Part shown: positions 26,124 to 34,360 of the stretch, one piece after another
Numbering within the stretch: the first letter of the stretch is position 1
Layout of the letters: each line of letters opens with the position of its first letter
DNA from: Pedobacter ginsengisoli
Lineage (GTDB): Bacteria > Bacteroidota > Bacteroidia > Sphingobacteriales > Sphingobacteriaceae
DNA length: 64,000 bases
Assembly: GCF_030244015.1 (NCBI RefSeq)
Contig: NZ_JASSYX010000001.1
Coordinates: forward strand, 682,001 to 746,000
Direction: 5' to 3'
Position numbers and translations under genes: made by a program
Notes under the pieces: model-generated
What the model saw: the letters and a program-made list of their open reading frames with translations, nothing else
Databases searched by the model: none
What the model was told of the DNA's origin: nothing

Positions 26124-27221
26124 TTATATAGTCCAGCTTTCGCAGGCGTTTAAAAATTCGGGCTTTACATCTGCTCCTATGCCTGGTGTATCTGGTACAT
26201 CAACATGGTAGCCGCTATAAATTAAACCGCCGATAACCGGATCAGCCAAATGCCCAAGCATCGCCGAGTCCATATCGAAAAATACCACATTTGGACTTGC
26301 CAGAGCAAAATGCAGATTGGCGCTAAGCGCAAGGCGGGTTTCGAGCATTCCGCCGATCATACATTTAACACCCGTCTGCAGGGCTATCTCGTGAATCTTC
26401 TGCGCTTCCAGTATTCCGCCTGACTTTGAAAACTTGATGTTGAGGTAGTCAACAGAACCGCTGTTGATGAGCTTGCGGGCATCGTGATGGTTATAACAGC
26501 TTTCGTCGGCCATGATCTTGATCCGGGAATTTATTCGCAGTTCCGGAAGTTTGTCATCATACCAGGTACGCATCGGTTGTTCGCAAAACTGGATGTCAAA
26601 AGGCTCAAGGGCGCCCAGGGCAAATATAGCCTCGTCAAAACTCCACCCCTGGTTGGCGTCGAGTCTTAAGGCGATATCATCGCCTACAGCCGCCCTGATC
26701 TGGCGGACACGTTCAATATCCGTATGTACATCTTTGCCTAATTTTATCTTGATAATGCGGCAGCCTTTGTTTTTAAAAGTGACTGCGGCATTGGCCATAT
26801 TTTCAGGCGTGCCAATACCTATGGTCATATCTGTCTCGACCGTACGCCTTTCCCCACCCAAAAATTTGTAAAGCGGTTGTTTGGCATTCTTGGCTACGAT
26901 GTCAAAGAGTGCCATGTCAAAAGCACTTTTAATGGTGCTGTTGTGAGCGGCATAACCCAGCAGGTCGTTCATCCTGTCGGGAATATCCAGCGGATTTTTA
27001 CCGATAAGAATTCTCGCAAATTCTTTCGCCATGGCCAGGCAGGTATCCTGGCTTTCGCCTACAATCATAGGGAATGCGGAACATTCCCCCACACCATAAA
27101 TACCTGAGCCGGTCAAAATCCTTACCAGAACATTTTGTGCGTAGTGCATAGTTCCTGTTGCGATAACAAATGGTTCGGTAGGGATGCTGTAGCGGTAAAT
27201 ATCGATGCGGGTGATCTTCAT
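26124..27221 (-). CDS. Dipeptide epimerase (enolase superfamily, L-Ala-D/L-Glu epimerase-like)
   Basis: 365 residues: N-terminal capping domain, then a modified TIM barrel. The catalytic KxK motif is Lys158-Ile-Lys160; metal ligands are Asp188 (LRLDANQGW), Glu214 (CEQP) and Asp239 (MADES); the second base is Lys263 or Lys266 in NIKFSKSGG. This pattern matches dipeptide epimerases that recycle murein dipeptides such as L-Ala-D-Glu. Convergent with the acetyltransferase gene and divergent from the DUF255 gene (50 bases). The exact dipeptide preference is not readable. Confidence 0.9.
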   Translation of the reverse strand: MKITRIDIYRYSIPTEPFVIATGTMHYAQNVLVRILTGSGIYGVGECSAFPMIVGESQDTCLAMAKEFARILIGKNPLDIPDRMNDLLGYAAHNSTIKSAFDMALFDIVAKNAKQPLYKFLGGERRTVETDMTIGIGTPENMANAAVTFKNKGCRIIKIKLGKDVHTDIERVRQIRAAVGDDIALRLDANQGWSFDEAIFALGALEPFDIQFCEQPMRTWYDDKLPELRINSRIKIMADESCYNHHDARKLINSGSVDYLNIKFSKSGGILEAQKIHEIALQTGVKCMIGGMLETRLALSANLHFALASPNVVFFDMDSAMLGHLADPVIGGLIYSGYHVDVPDTPGIGADVKPEFLNACESWTI

Positions 27222-27271
27222 TGTAATGGTTGTTACCGTAAAAGTACAATTTATCTTTTTACCTTTATAAC

Positions 27272-29287
27272 ATGAATACAGAACCCAACAGCCTGATCAG
27301 GGCTTCATCTCCATATTTGTTACAGCATGCATATAATCCTGTGAAATGGTATGAATGGGGGGAGGAAGCGCTTCAAAAGGCGAGAAAAGAGAATAAACTG
27401 ATTTTGGTGAGTATTGGCTATTCTGCCTGCCACTGGTGTCATGTCATGGAAAGAGAATGCTTTGAAGATCACGAGGTTGCTGAGGTGATGAACAATGATT
27501 TTGTTTGTATTAAGGTGGACAGGGAAGAACGGCCTGATATTGACCAGATCTATATGCTGGCCATACAGCTGATGACGGGGAGCGGGGGCTGGCCATTGAA
27601 CTGCATTTGTCTGCCGGACCAGAGACCTGTTTACGGGGGCACTTATTTTAGAAAGCACGACTGGATCAATATATTGCTAAACGTTGCAGGTATGTGGGCT
27701 AATGAACCGGAAAAAGCCCTGCAATATGCAGACCGCCTGACAGATGGCATCCGCAATGCTGAAAAGATCATACCCAATGTGCATGTTAGTGAATACAATA
27801 AAACGCATTTAACCGAGATCGTCGAACCCTGGAAACGCCATTTTGATATGGCAGAAGGAGGGTATAACCGTTCCCCTAAGTTTCCGTTGCCCAACAACTG
27901 GCAGTTCATGTTACGGTACAGTCATCTTATGGAAGATGATGCAACACATGTCTCAGCACTGATGACCTTGGAGAAAATGGCAATGGGAGGTATCTATGAC
28001 CAGGTAGGTGGTGGTTTCGCCCGGTACTCGGTAGATGGCAGCTGGCATGTGCCGCACTTTGAGAAAATGCTGTACGACAACGGGCAACTCATCAGTTTAT
28101 ATGCCGAGGCTTATCAATACTCACATTCGCTGGTCTTTAAAGATATTGTAACCGAAACTATCGCATGGCTGGAGCGGGAAATGACCTCGCCTGAAGGTTT
28201 GTTTTATTCTGCTCTTGATGCGGACAGTGAAGGTGTGGAAGGAAAATTCTACGTATGGAGCCAGGAAGAGTTTGACGCAGTACTTGGCGATGATGCACAT
28301 TTACTGAGAGATTATTTTCAGGTTACAGAAGAAGGGAACTGGGAAGAAGAAGAAACCAATATTTTGCTGAGGAAGTTTACTGAGGAAGAGTACGCAGAGG
28401 TTAAAGGACTTCAAATCATAGAATTTCAGCAAAAGATCAGAGCGGCTAAAGCTAAATTGCTGGCGGAGCGCGATAAGCGGATCAAACCCGGTTTGGATGA
28501 TAAATGTCTTACGGCATGGAATGCAATGGCCATAAAAGGACTCGCTGAAAGCGCAGAGATCTTCAATGATCCACATTATTATGCTTTGGCCAAAAAAGCA
28601 GCTGAGTTTATTTTAGCGAATCTGCGGACTGCAGATGGCGGGCTGTTCCGAAACTTTAAGAACGGAAAAGCAACCATTTCGGGGTTTCTGGACGATTATG
28701 CTTTTTTTGTTGATGCCTTGATTGCGTTATATCAGTCAGATTTTGATGAACGTTGGCTGCAGGAAGCCAAAGGACTCACAGATTATGTGCTGCTGAATTT
28801 TGAAGATAAAGACAGCCCAGTACTATTCTATACCACAGCCGGTGGAGAAGCTTTGATTGCGCGGAAGCATGAAATCATGGACAATGTAATTCCTTCTTCA
28901 AATTCTGCGATGGCACAAAATTTACAGAAACTGGGTTTGTTGTTTGATGAACAAAGGTATACGGATAAAGCAGCGGCAATGCTGGCCGCCGTTCATCCTC
29001 AAATAAAAACTTACGGTTCGGCTTATTCCAACTGGGCTATTCAGTTGCTGAATGAAGTAGCGGGTACAAATGAAATAGCAATAACCGGAGCAGATACCCG
29101 GGAGATTAAAAAGGAACTCAACAAGCATTACATACCAAATAAAGTGGTGCTGGGCGGAACAAATTCTCAGCTTCCATTGTTAAAAGATAAGCGAAGCATT
29201 GAAACAAAAATCTATATTTGCCGAAATAAAACGTGCCAGTTGCCCGTAACTACGGTTGAGGAAGCATTACAGTTTATAATTAAATAA
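27272..29287 (+). CDS. DUF255 thioredoxin-like protein with (alpha/alpha)6 domain (YyaL family)
   Basis: 671 residues, no signal peptide. An N-terminal thioredoxin-fold domain (DUF255, ~1-165) bears Cys53-His-Trp-Cys56 within SACHWCHVM; residues ~170-660 form an alpha-toroid similar to N-acylglucosamine epimerases and GH88-type enzymes ([31 protein letters not shown]). The family is universal (human homologue SPATA20) but its activity remains poorly defined. Seven bases before the prolyl isomerase gene, so probably co-transcribed. Confidence 0.92.
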   Translation: MNTEPNSLIRASSPYLLQHAYNPVKWYEWGEEALQKARKENKLILVSIGYSACHWCHVMERECFEDHEVAEVMNNDFVCIKVDREERPDIDQIYMLAIQLMTGSGGWPLNCICLPDQRPVYGGTYFRKHDWINILLNVAGMWANEPEKALQYADRLTDGIRNAEKIIPNVHVSEYNKTHLTEIVEPWKRHFDMAEGGYNRSPKFPLPNNWQFMLRYSHLMEDDATHVSALMTLEKMAMGGIYDQVGGGFARYSVDGSWHVPHFEKMLYDNGQLISLYAEAYQYSHSLVFKDIVTETIAWLEREMTSPEGLFYSALDADSEGVEGKFYVWSQEEFDAVLGDDAHLLRDYFQVTEEGNWEEEETNILLRKFTEEEYAEVKGLQIIEFQQKIRAAKAKLLAERDKRIKPGLDDKCLTAWNAMAIKGLAESAEIFNDPHYYALAKKAAEFILANLRTADGGLFRNFKNGKATISGFLDDYAFFVDALIALYQSDFDERWLQEAKGLTDYVLLNFEDKDSPVLFYTTAGGEALIARKHEIMDNVIPSSNSAMAQNLQKLGLLFDEQRYTDKAAAMLAAVHPQIKTYGSAYSNWAIQLLNEVAGTNEIAITGADTREIKKELNKHYIPNKVVLGGTNSQLPLLKDKRSIETKIYICRNKTCQLPVTTVEEALQFIIK

Positions 29288-29294
29288 CATCACA

Positions 29295-29795
29295 ATGAGT
29301 ATTAAACCCAATAACGTAGTATCATTAACGTACGAATTGCATACGACTAATGAAGAGGGACAACAAGTCTTTGTAGAGAAAGCAGATGAGCAGAATGCAC
29401 TCGTATTTCTTTATGGTACAGGAATGATGTTGCCAAAATTTGAAGAACATTTAAACGGTTTAAATGTAGGTGATGAATATAGCTTTGAGCTTTCAGCGGC
29501 TGATGGCTACGGAGAAATAGATCCCGGTGCTTTTGCTGATCTTCCGAAAGATATGTTTAAAGATGTTGACCTGCCTGCCGTTGGCGATGTGATCCCACTG
29601 CAGGATAACCAGGGCAATCACTTCAGGGCTGGCGTTACTGCTGTAGGTGATGAAACGGTATCAGTAGATCTAAACCACCCTATGGCCGGTAAGAACCTGA
29701 TCTTTGCAGGTAAGATCTTAACTGTACGTGAGGCTACTCCTGATGAATTGAGCCATGGCCATGCGCACGGTGCTGATGGTCATTCCGGTCACTAA
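29295..29795 (+). CDS. slyD: FKBP-type peptidyl-prolyl isomerase, SlyD-like
   Basis: 166 residues. SlyD organisation: FKBP half (MSIKPNNVVSLTYEL), an insert-in-flap chaperone domain (~70-125) and a return to the FKBP fold (DLNHPMAGKNLIFAGKI). The C-terminus is histidine-rich (HGHAHGADGHSGH, 154-166) and can bind nickel or zinc. The gene ends tail-to-tail with the zinc-type regulator gene, overlapping by four bases. Whether its metal tail relates to the adjoining metal locus is unknown. Confidence 0.93.
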   Translation: MSIKPNNVVSLTYELHTTNEEGQQVFVEKADEQNALVFLYGTGMMLPKFEEHLNGLNVGDEYSFELSAADGYGEIDPGAFADLPKDMFKDVDLPAVGDVIPLQDNQGNHFRAGVTAVGDETVSVDLNHPMAGKNLIFAGKILTVREATPDELSHGHAHGADGHSGH

Positions 29796-30208
29796 ATAAC
29801 ATTACAATTTTCACAGATGCCGTAGGCGGTTGCGCTTACGGCATTTGCTTTGAATCCCGCCGGCATTTTAATTTTCGGTATGGTTACCGAAAGACAATAG
29901 ATCTTCAGACAATTGGTACAATTAAAATGTACGTGCTCATCATGATGATGATGTTCCGAACAGGAACCCGAACAAATGGCATAATTCGCTGTGCCGTTCA
30001 TATCCATAATCCGGTGAAGGATTCCCTTATCTTCATAAATATTTAGGATTCTGTAAAGGGTTACCCGGTCTATTTCCTTTCCCAATTTCTTTTCCAGCTC
30101 TGGCTGAGAAATAGCCGACTTATCCAATGCAATCTCTTCCAGTACACGTACCCTTTGTTTGGTGTGTTTGAGGTCATGGTCTTTTAATATATTAACAGGA
30201 TCTATCAT
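29792..30208 (-). CDS. Fur family transcriptional regulator, probably Zur
   Basis: 138 residues: winged-helix DNA-binding domain (~1-80, with ISQPELEKKLGKEIDRVTLYR split over the recognition helix) and a dimerisation/metal domain. Two structural zinc knuckles are Cys97-x-x-Cys100 and Cys132-x-x-Cys135; HHHHDEHVH (86-94) supplies sensory ligands. The protein could be Fur, Zur or PerR by sequence. It is the last gene of the six-gene metal operon, whose promoter bears two TGCAA-type palindromes like known Zur sites, so I favour Zur, feeding back on its own operon. Confidence 0.82.
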   Translation of the reverse strand: MIDPVNILKDHDLKHTKQRVRVLEEIALDKSAISQPELEKKLGKEIDRVTLYRILNIYEDKGILHRIMDMNGTANYAICSGSCSEHHHHDEHVHFNCTNCLKIYCLSVTIPKIKMPAGFKANAVSATAYGICENCNVI

Positions 30209-30211
30209 TGC

Positions 30212-30649
30212 TTATATCGATTTCGCAGCGGTTAAAACAATAGGAGGGTTGTCCATCGCGTTGCCTGAGTTCAATTTCAATGTTCCTTTAACTACTATGG
30301 TAGCATAGGTGAATTTTATAGGCTCCGTCATTTCTACCATGACCATAACCGGCACACCGTTTTTCCCGCAATAAAAACACTGGTTGATGGGCAAGGTAGA
30401 CAGCATGAACTTAGTTTGTTTCATACCATCCTTAATGGGCACTATATAGCCTTCCAGTTCAAAAGGCTTGCCCGCATATTTCTTGATCTTATCAGTAAAT
30501 ACAGCCAGCATTTCCGTATCCTTTACAATCTTAAAATCTACGCCGCCAACGATGTCCCAGTTGTCAGACATGATCTGGTCATCGGGATTGTGCTGTGCTT
30601 TGGCAGTTAAACCCGTAAGGAGCAGTAATGCAAATAGTATCTTCTTCAT
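30212..30649 (-). CDS. Exported DUF3299-like protein of the zinc locus
   Basis: 145 residues with a signal peptide ending LTAKAQ (19). The core GYIVPI (67-72), FMLSTLP (81-87) and paired cysteines CFYC (91-94) recall DUF3299 proteins, where a similar strand pattern is followed by a Cys/His motif. In Pseudomonas PA4066 and Vibrio ZrgE-type proteins, DUF3299 members accompany a Zur-controlled MacB-like ABC transporter. The neighbours here match that arrangement. It would work in the periplasm, perhaps handing zinc to the permease; that is inference. Three bases before the regulator gene. Confidence 0.72.
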   Translation of the reverse strand: MKKILFALLLLTGLTAKAQHNPDDQIMSDNWDIVGGVDFKIVKDTEMLAVFTDKIKKYAGKPFELEGYIVPIKDGMKQTKFMLSTLPINQCFYCGKNGVPVMVMVEMTEPIKFTYATIVVKGTLKLNSGNAMDNPPIVLTAAKSI

Positions 30650-30701
30650 TATTATGTTTTTATGCCTCTTTGCTGAACAACACAGTGAGGCTGGTAATCC
30701 A

Positions 30702-31889
30702 TTAGTTCTGAGAGAGTATTTTAGAAATGTTCGACCTGTATGCCTGTATAGCAGGTATTACTGCTGCAAATATACCAATACCTAAGCCAGCAACAAATAG
30801 GTATAGTTCATCAGACAGTAAAACTATTCCGGTCATTCTGGCCTGGCTGCTCTCCTGGTAACTTCCTATCAGCTGTATTGCAAGGTGTCCCAGTGCCATT
30901 CCTGTCAGAGTGCCTGCCAGGGTAAGCATGATGCCTTCACTGATCACGATGAAAAAAAGCTGGTTTCTCGAAGCGCCGAGGGTACGCATGATGGCCAGAT
31001 CGTAGCTGCGTTCTTTCAGTGAATTGTATAGATTTACAAACACACTGATCGCCGCGATCAGCATGATCAGTACCGCAAACCATTGTAATGTGTCTATTCC
31101 GACACCGATTAAAGAAAATAGTCTGGTGCTTTCCTGTGCAGGCGACGCTGCCTGCATATTGGTAGTTTCATTGACCATTCGCGGAAACATGGCTACAGAC
31201 ATAGGCGATCGATACTGGATGAGCAATGAGGTTAGCTCTTTAGGTTCTTCATGATGGACGTCTGATTCCTCATGATCGTCGTGCATCTTCCATACACTGC
31301 CTACATTAGTCAGGATCAGGTTGTCGGTCACATTGCCCTGTTGCCGTAAAATTCCCTTAACAACATATTGATGCGCTTTATGTACATCAGAATTTCCTGT
31401 AAGTCCGTGTGCGCCATAAAAAGTATCGCCAATTTTCAGGTGCTGCGCCAATGCTACATTGAAACCTATAACAGTCTCAAAATCAGCGTGCCATATTTCT
31501 CCTTCGCCAACCTCCAGTTTATAAAGGGAGACAAAATTACTATCTGTACCCACTATGCGGACACCATTGTAATTATCTCCGAGTGCCAATGGTACTGCTC
31601 TTTTTACAAACGGACTATGTGCCAGCTCCATTGCCTCTTTTAAAGGGATGTTGCCAGTTGGAAAATCAATGTAATAAATGCTGCTGAGGATCAGTTGCAG
31701 CGGACTGCCTTTCGCGCCCACCACAAGATCGATGTCTTTGGAGTTATTTTCCAACTTCTCGCTGATCTGCGCAGACGCCAGCAGCAGCACCGTTAATATA
31801 CCCGAACCAAAAGCAATCAATAATATATTCAGCGCCGAGGACAATGGTTTCGATACCAGGTTTTTCCAGCTGATCTTTAACGGACTCAT
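30702..31889 (-). CDS. ABC transporter permease, FtsX/MacB type
   Basis: 395 residues: one N-terminal helix (~17-40), a large periplasmic domain (MacB_PCD-like, ~45-255) and three C-terminal helices ending KILSQN. FtsX motif EGIMLTLAGTLTGMALG is clear. The periplasmic domain contains a His/Asp/Glu-rich loop at 203-216 (HDDHEESDVHHEEP), unusual for LolCDE or MacB. Start overlaps the ATPase stop by four bases. No membrane-fusion partner (MacA) is present, so this is more likely part of a metal-uptake or periplasmic mechanotransmission system than a drug pump. Confidence 0.88.
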   Translation of the reverse strand: MSPLKISWKNLVSKPLSSALNILLIAFGSGILTVLLLASAQISEKLENNSKDIDLVVGAKGSPLQLILSSIYYIDFPTGNIPLKEAMELAHSPFVKRAVPLALGDNYNGVRIVGTDSNFVSLYKLEVGEGEIWHADFETVIGFNVALAQHLKIGDTFYGAHGLTGNSDVHKAHQYVVKGILRQQGNVTDNLILTNVGSVWKMHDDHEESDVHHEEPKELTSLLIQYRSPMSVAMFPRMVNETTNMQAASPAQESTRLFSLIGVGIDTLQWFAVLIMLIAAISVFVNLYNSLKERSYDLAIMRTLGASRNQLFFIVISEGIMLTLAGTLTGMALGHLAIQLIGSYQESSQARMTGIVLLSDELYLFVAGLGIGIFAAVIPAIQAYRSNISKILSQN

Positions 31890-32512
31890 AGCTCATAAGT
31901 GTTTGTGAACGCGTCTTTGATCCGCTTATCGTGAGTAGCCACAATTAATGTAGCATGATTCAGACCGGACTGTTCCAGTAAAAGTTCAAGTACAGCGGAC
32001 GCATTTTTATCGTCAAGACTTGAAGTAGGCTCATCGGCAATGAGCAATGCCGGTTTGTTGATGACTGCTCTCGCAATAGATACCCGTTGTAATTGTCCCT
32101 GGCTCAGCTCTTTCTGATATGCATCTTTCTTGTCTGCTATGCCGAGAGAATTTAATACTTCGTTCACCCTGTCCTCGTTTTCCGGTAATTTAGCAAAGCT
32201 TTGTGCCATTAGCAGGTTCTCTGAAATACTGAGACTTTTAATCAGGTGAGGGCGCTGAAAAATGATCCCGATATTGCGGCCTCTGAACTGGTCAAGCTCC
32301 TTAGGTGACAGGTCGTATACGGACGTGGCATCCATGGTAACCTGTCCCTGGCTGGGTTTCAGTATTCCGGTCAGAATGTGCAGCAGGGTGGTTTTTCCAC
32401 TCCCGGATGCACCGAGTAGCAACCACTGTTCTCCGTCTTTTACCATCCAGTCTTTAAAATTGATGTGGTATCCGGAAGGATATTCATGTGAAACTGATTT
32501 AACTGAGATCAT
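31886..32512 (-). CDS. ABC transporter ATP-binding protein (LolD/MacB-like)
   Basis: 208 residues. Walker A GASGSGKTT (~34-42), Q-loop IIFQRPHLIKSLS, signature LSQGQLQR, Walker B LLIADEPTSSLD and the switch His in VATHDK. It energises the adjacent permease with which it overlaps by four bases. Part of the minus arm of the metal operon; the 42-residue lipoprotein gene ends six bases upstream. Confidence 0.93.
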   Translation of the reverse strand: MISVKSVSHEYPSGYHINFKDWMVKDGEQWLLLGASGSGKTTLLHILTGILKPSQGQVTMDATSVYDLSPKELDQFRGRNIGIIFQRPHLIKSLSISENLLMAQSFAKLPENEDRVNEVLNSLGIADKKDAYQKELSQGQLQRVSIARAVINKPALLIADEPTSSLDDKNASAVLELLLEQSGLNHATLIVATHDKRIKDAFTNTYEL

Positions 32513-32518
32513 GCTTGA

Positions 32519-32647
32519 TTATTTTTTGAGACGGCTGTGTAAATATTTAAGATACATTTTTTTTGCATCCGGAGTATCATGTTTGCAACCGGGGTTTACT
32601 AGGCTGATGAATAACAGCAGAATACCAAATAGCACTTTTCTTTTCAT
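32519..32647 (-). CDS. 42-residue lipoprotein in the zinc operon
   Basis: A complete short reading frame begins at ATG 32647 and stops at 32519. It starts MKRKVLFGILLLFISLVNPG followed by Cys21: a basic n-region, hydrophobic core and lipobox-like end. The mature peptide is about 22 residues, with HD and a KKMYLKYLHSRLKK tail. It fills exactly the space between the MerC gene (21 bases) and the ATPase gene (6 bases), so it is very probably translated. Possible role: anchor or adaptor for the permease, or small metal-site protein. Too short for ordinary gene finders. Confidence 0.62.
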   Translation of the reverse strand: MKRKVLFGILLLFISLVNPGCKHDTPDAKKMYLKYLHSRLKK

Positions 32648-32668
32648 GTCTTATGGGTGTAAAATTAG

Positions 32669-33064
32669 TTAAACGCAACAAGATTTACTGTACTTCCAGT
32701 TTAGAAAATGTGCTCCGGCAATGCTGAAGCCGCCCAGAGGAATCAATAAACCTTCAAGGTCTTCAATTAGATAATGCCCGCTTCCGATCAGGACGAAGCC
32801 AATGATCAGCACAATTAAGGGTGCTATTCGTTTATGAGCTGGATAAGAGGTCAGCAAAGAATAGAAGCCCAGAAGTACGGAAACACAGATCATGCTGACT
32901 TCTACCCAGCTGTTTGCCAGAAAACCCAGCCCTAACAGCGGCAGGCTGGTGAGCAGAAAAGGAAGGGCGGCGCAGTGCAGAGCACATGCCAGGGAGGCGG
33001 TAATCCCCAGCTGATCAAGTTTTTTTGGTTTAAGAATCATCTTTTTAATAAGTTTTTGAGGCAT
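32669..33064 (-). CDS. MerC family membrane protein
   Basis: 131 residues from the ATG at 33064, chosen because the predicted transcript starts near 33074; 33040 is an alternative ATG. Four membrane helices. The MerC hallmark CALHCA lies in the first helix, with a Cys-Cys pair at the C-terminus (KSCCV). MerC proteins move mercury or other heavy metals across the inner membrane. Here it heads a six-gene operon under a zinc-type palindrome, so zinc transport is plausible but not shown. Confidence 0.85.
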   Translation of the reverse strand: MPQKLIKKMILKPKKLDQLGITASLACALHCAALPFLLTSLPLLGLGFLANSWVEVSMICVSVLLGFYSLLTSYPAHKRIAPLIVLIIGFVLIGSGHYLIEDLEGLLIPLGGFSIAGAHFLNWKYSKSCCV

Positions 33065-33080
33065 ATAAAAATAATATTCA

Positions 33081-33088
33081 CAAATATA
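33081..33088 (-). promoter_or_regulatory. -7 element for the MerC-to-Zur operon
   Basis: The minus strand reads TATATTTG (TAnnTTTG), 17 bases before the MerC ATG at 33064. The palindrome at 33091-33105 lies immediately upstream, between the -33 and -7 positions. Confidence 0.6.
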
Positions 33089-33090
33089 AA

Positions 33091-33105
33091 AGCAATTATG
33101 TTGCA
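33091..33105. promoter_or_regulatory. Putative Zur box, MerC side
   Basis: AGCAATTATGTTGCA contains GCAA-N5-TTGC. Its reverse complement matches the other box in this promoter at 13 of 15 positions. It lies next to the minus-strand -7 element, a place where binding would block transcription. Confidence 0.7.
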
Positions 33106-33124
33106 TTTGTAATATTAATTGAAA

Positions 33125-33132
33125 TATATTTG
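33125..33132 (+). promoter_or_regulatory. -7 element for the GTPase-TonB receptor operon
   Basis: TATATTTG (TAnnTTTG) with TTG at 33102-33104 as a possible -33 box (20-base spacer). It overlaps the first bases of the palindrome at 33131-33145. Confidence 0.62.
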
Positions 33133-33145
33133 CAACTTAATTGCA
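33131..33145. promoter_or_regulatory. Putative Zur box, GTPase side
   Basis: TGCAACTTAATTGCA is a 7-1-7 palindrome (12 of 14 paired positions). It overlaps the -7 element and ends two bases before the ATG at 33148. Its centre is 40 bp from the other box. Confidence 0.72.
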
Positions 33146-33147
33146 TT

Positions 33148-34350
33148 ATGGAAAAGAAACTATTACCCGTAACCGTGCTCAGCGGATTTCTGGGCAGCGG
33201 AAAAACCACTTTATTGAATCATATCCTCCACAACAGGGAAAACCTGAAGGTTGCTCTGGTAGTGAATGACATGGCTGAACTCAATATTGATGCGAAAATG
33301 GTCAGAAATGAAAATACATTGTCTCAAACACAGGAGCGGCTCGTAGAGATGAGCAATGGTTGTATCTGTTGCACATTGCGTGAAGATCTGATCGTCGAGG
33401 TAGAAAAACTGGCCAAAGAAAATAGGTTTGACTATCTGATCATTGAAAGTTCGGGTATATCGGAACCGATACCCGTGGCTCAGACTTTTAACTATGCAGA
33501 CGATGCATTGGGGATAGACCTCAGCAAATACAGCAGACTGGATACGATGGTAACCGTAGTGGATTGCTTCAATTTTAAGAAAGACTTTGGCACAAATGAA
33601 ATGTTGCAGAACCGGGGATGGGCAGACGATGAGCACGACAAAAGAACTATTGTAAACCTGCTGACAGACCAGATCGAATTTGCCAACGTCCTTATTCTTA
33701 ATAAAACAGACCTGATCAGTATTGAAGATCTGAAGCTGGTGAGGGCTGTTATCAGGAAGTTGAACCCCGGAGCCAGGCTGATAGAAACTTCTTTTGGTAA
33801 AATTGATCCCGCTGAAATATTGAATACCGCTCTGTTTGATTTCGAAGAATCGTCACAAGGTGCAGGCTGGATGAAGGAGCTCAATTCAGTAAACAGTTCC
33901 GAAATGGAAGAATATGGCATCAGCAGTACGGTATTTCGTTCGCAAAGGCCTTTTCATCCCGGCCGTCTCTGGGAATACCTCAATGTTGCGTTCCCAAATA
34001 ATGTATTGCGTACTAAAGGGTTATTTTGGATTGCCTCAATGCCCGACCGGGCGCTAAATTTCTCGCAGGCTGGCGGATCGCTCAAGGTCGATGATGCCGG
34101 GAGCTGGTGGGCCAGTATGCCCTTGCAGGAACGGCTTAATTATTCAGATTACCTGGAAAACAGGGAAGATATAGAAGGCAGGTGGGACATGGCTTTTGGA
34201 GATCGTTTGAATGAACTGGTATTTATAGGACAGGATCTGGATAAAGAACATTTAAACAACGAGCTGACGTCCTGTCTGCTGGATGCCAAAGAACTGATCT
34301 GTTACTGGCGGGGGGAGCAATTCAGCAATCCATTTGAGCGTGTGCTTTAA
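33148..34350 (+). CDS. CobW/COG0523 family GTPase (zinc metallochaperone)
   Basis: 400 residues from the ATG at 33148; an upstream TTG at 33130 lies inside the operator and is rejected. G1 GFLGSGKTT (13-21), the COG0523 metal motif GCICC (71-75), ESSGISEP (switch region), NKTD (G4) and a C-terminal CobW_C domain. COG0523 proteins controlled by Zur (YciC/ZagA, ZigA) deliver zinc to client enzymes under starvation. Leads the plus arm of the zinc locus; ten bases before the receptor gene. No His-rich tail is present. Confidence 0.9.
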   Translation: MEKKLLPVTVLSGFLGSGKTTLLNHILHNRENLKVALVVNDMAELNIDAKMVRNENTLSQTQERLVEMSNGCICCTLREDLIVEVEKLAKENRFDYLIIESSGISEPIPVAQTFNYADDALGIDLSKYSRLDTMVTVVDCFNFKKDFGTNEMLQNRGWADDEHDKRTIVNLLTDQIEFANVLILNKTDLISIEDLKLVRAVIRKLNPGARLIETSFGKIDPAEILNTALFDFEESSQGAGWMKELNSVNSSEMEEYGISSTVFRSQRPFHPGRLWEYLNVAFPNNVLRTKGLFWIASMPDRALNFSQAGGSLKVDDAGSWWASMPLQERLNYSDYLENREDIEGRWDMAFGDRLNELVFIGQDLDKEHLNNELTSCLLDAKELICYWRGEQFSNPFERVL

Positions 34351-34360
34351 TTCTTTAAAT

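Noticed and set aside
29792..30208. Fur or PerR identity for the regulator
   Set aside because: Cannot be excluded by sequence, but the operon partners (COG0523 GTPase, TonB receptor, His-rich lipoproteins) and the TGCAA palindromes fit Zur better.
30702..32512. LolCDE lipoprotein exporter or MacAB drug pump
   Set aside because: No MacA-like fusion protein or LolE partner; metal genes on both sides, a His-rich loop and a Zur-like operator argue for a metal system.
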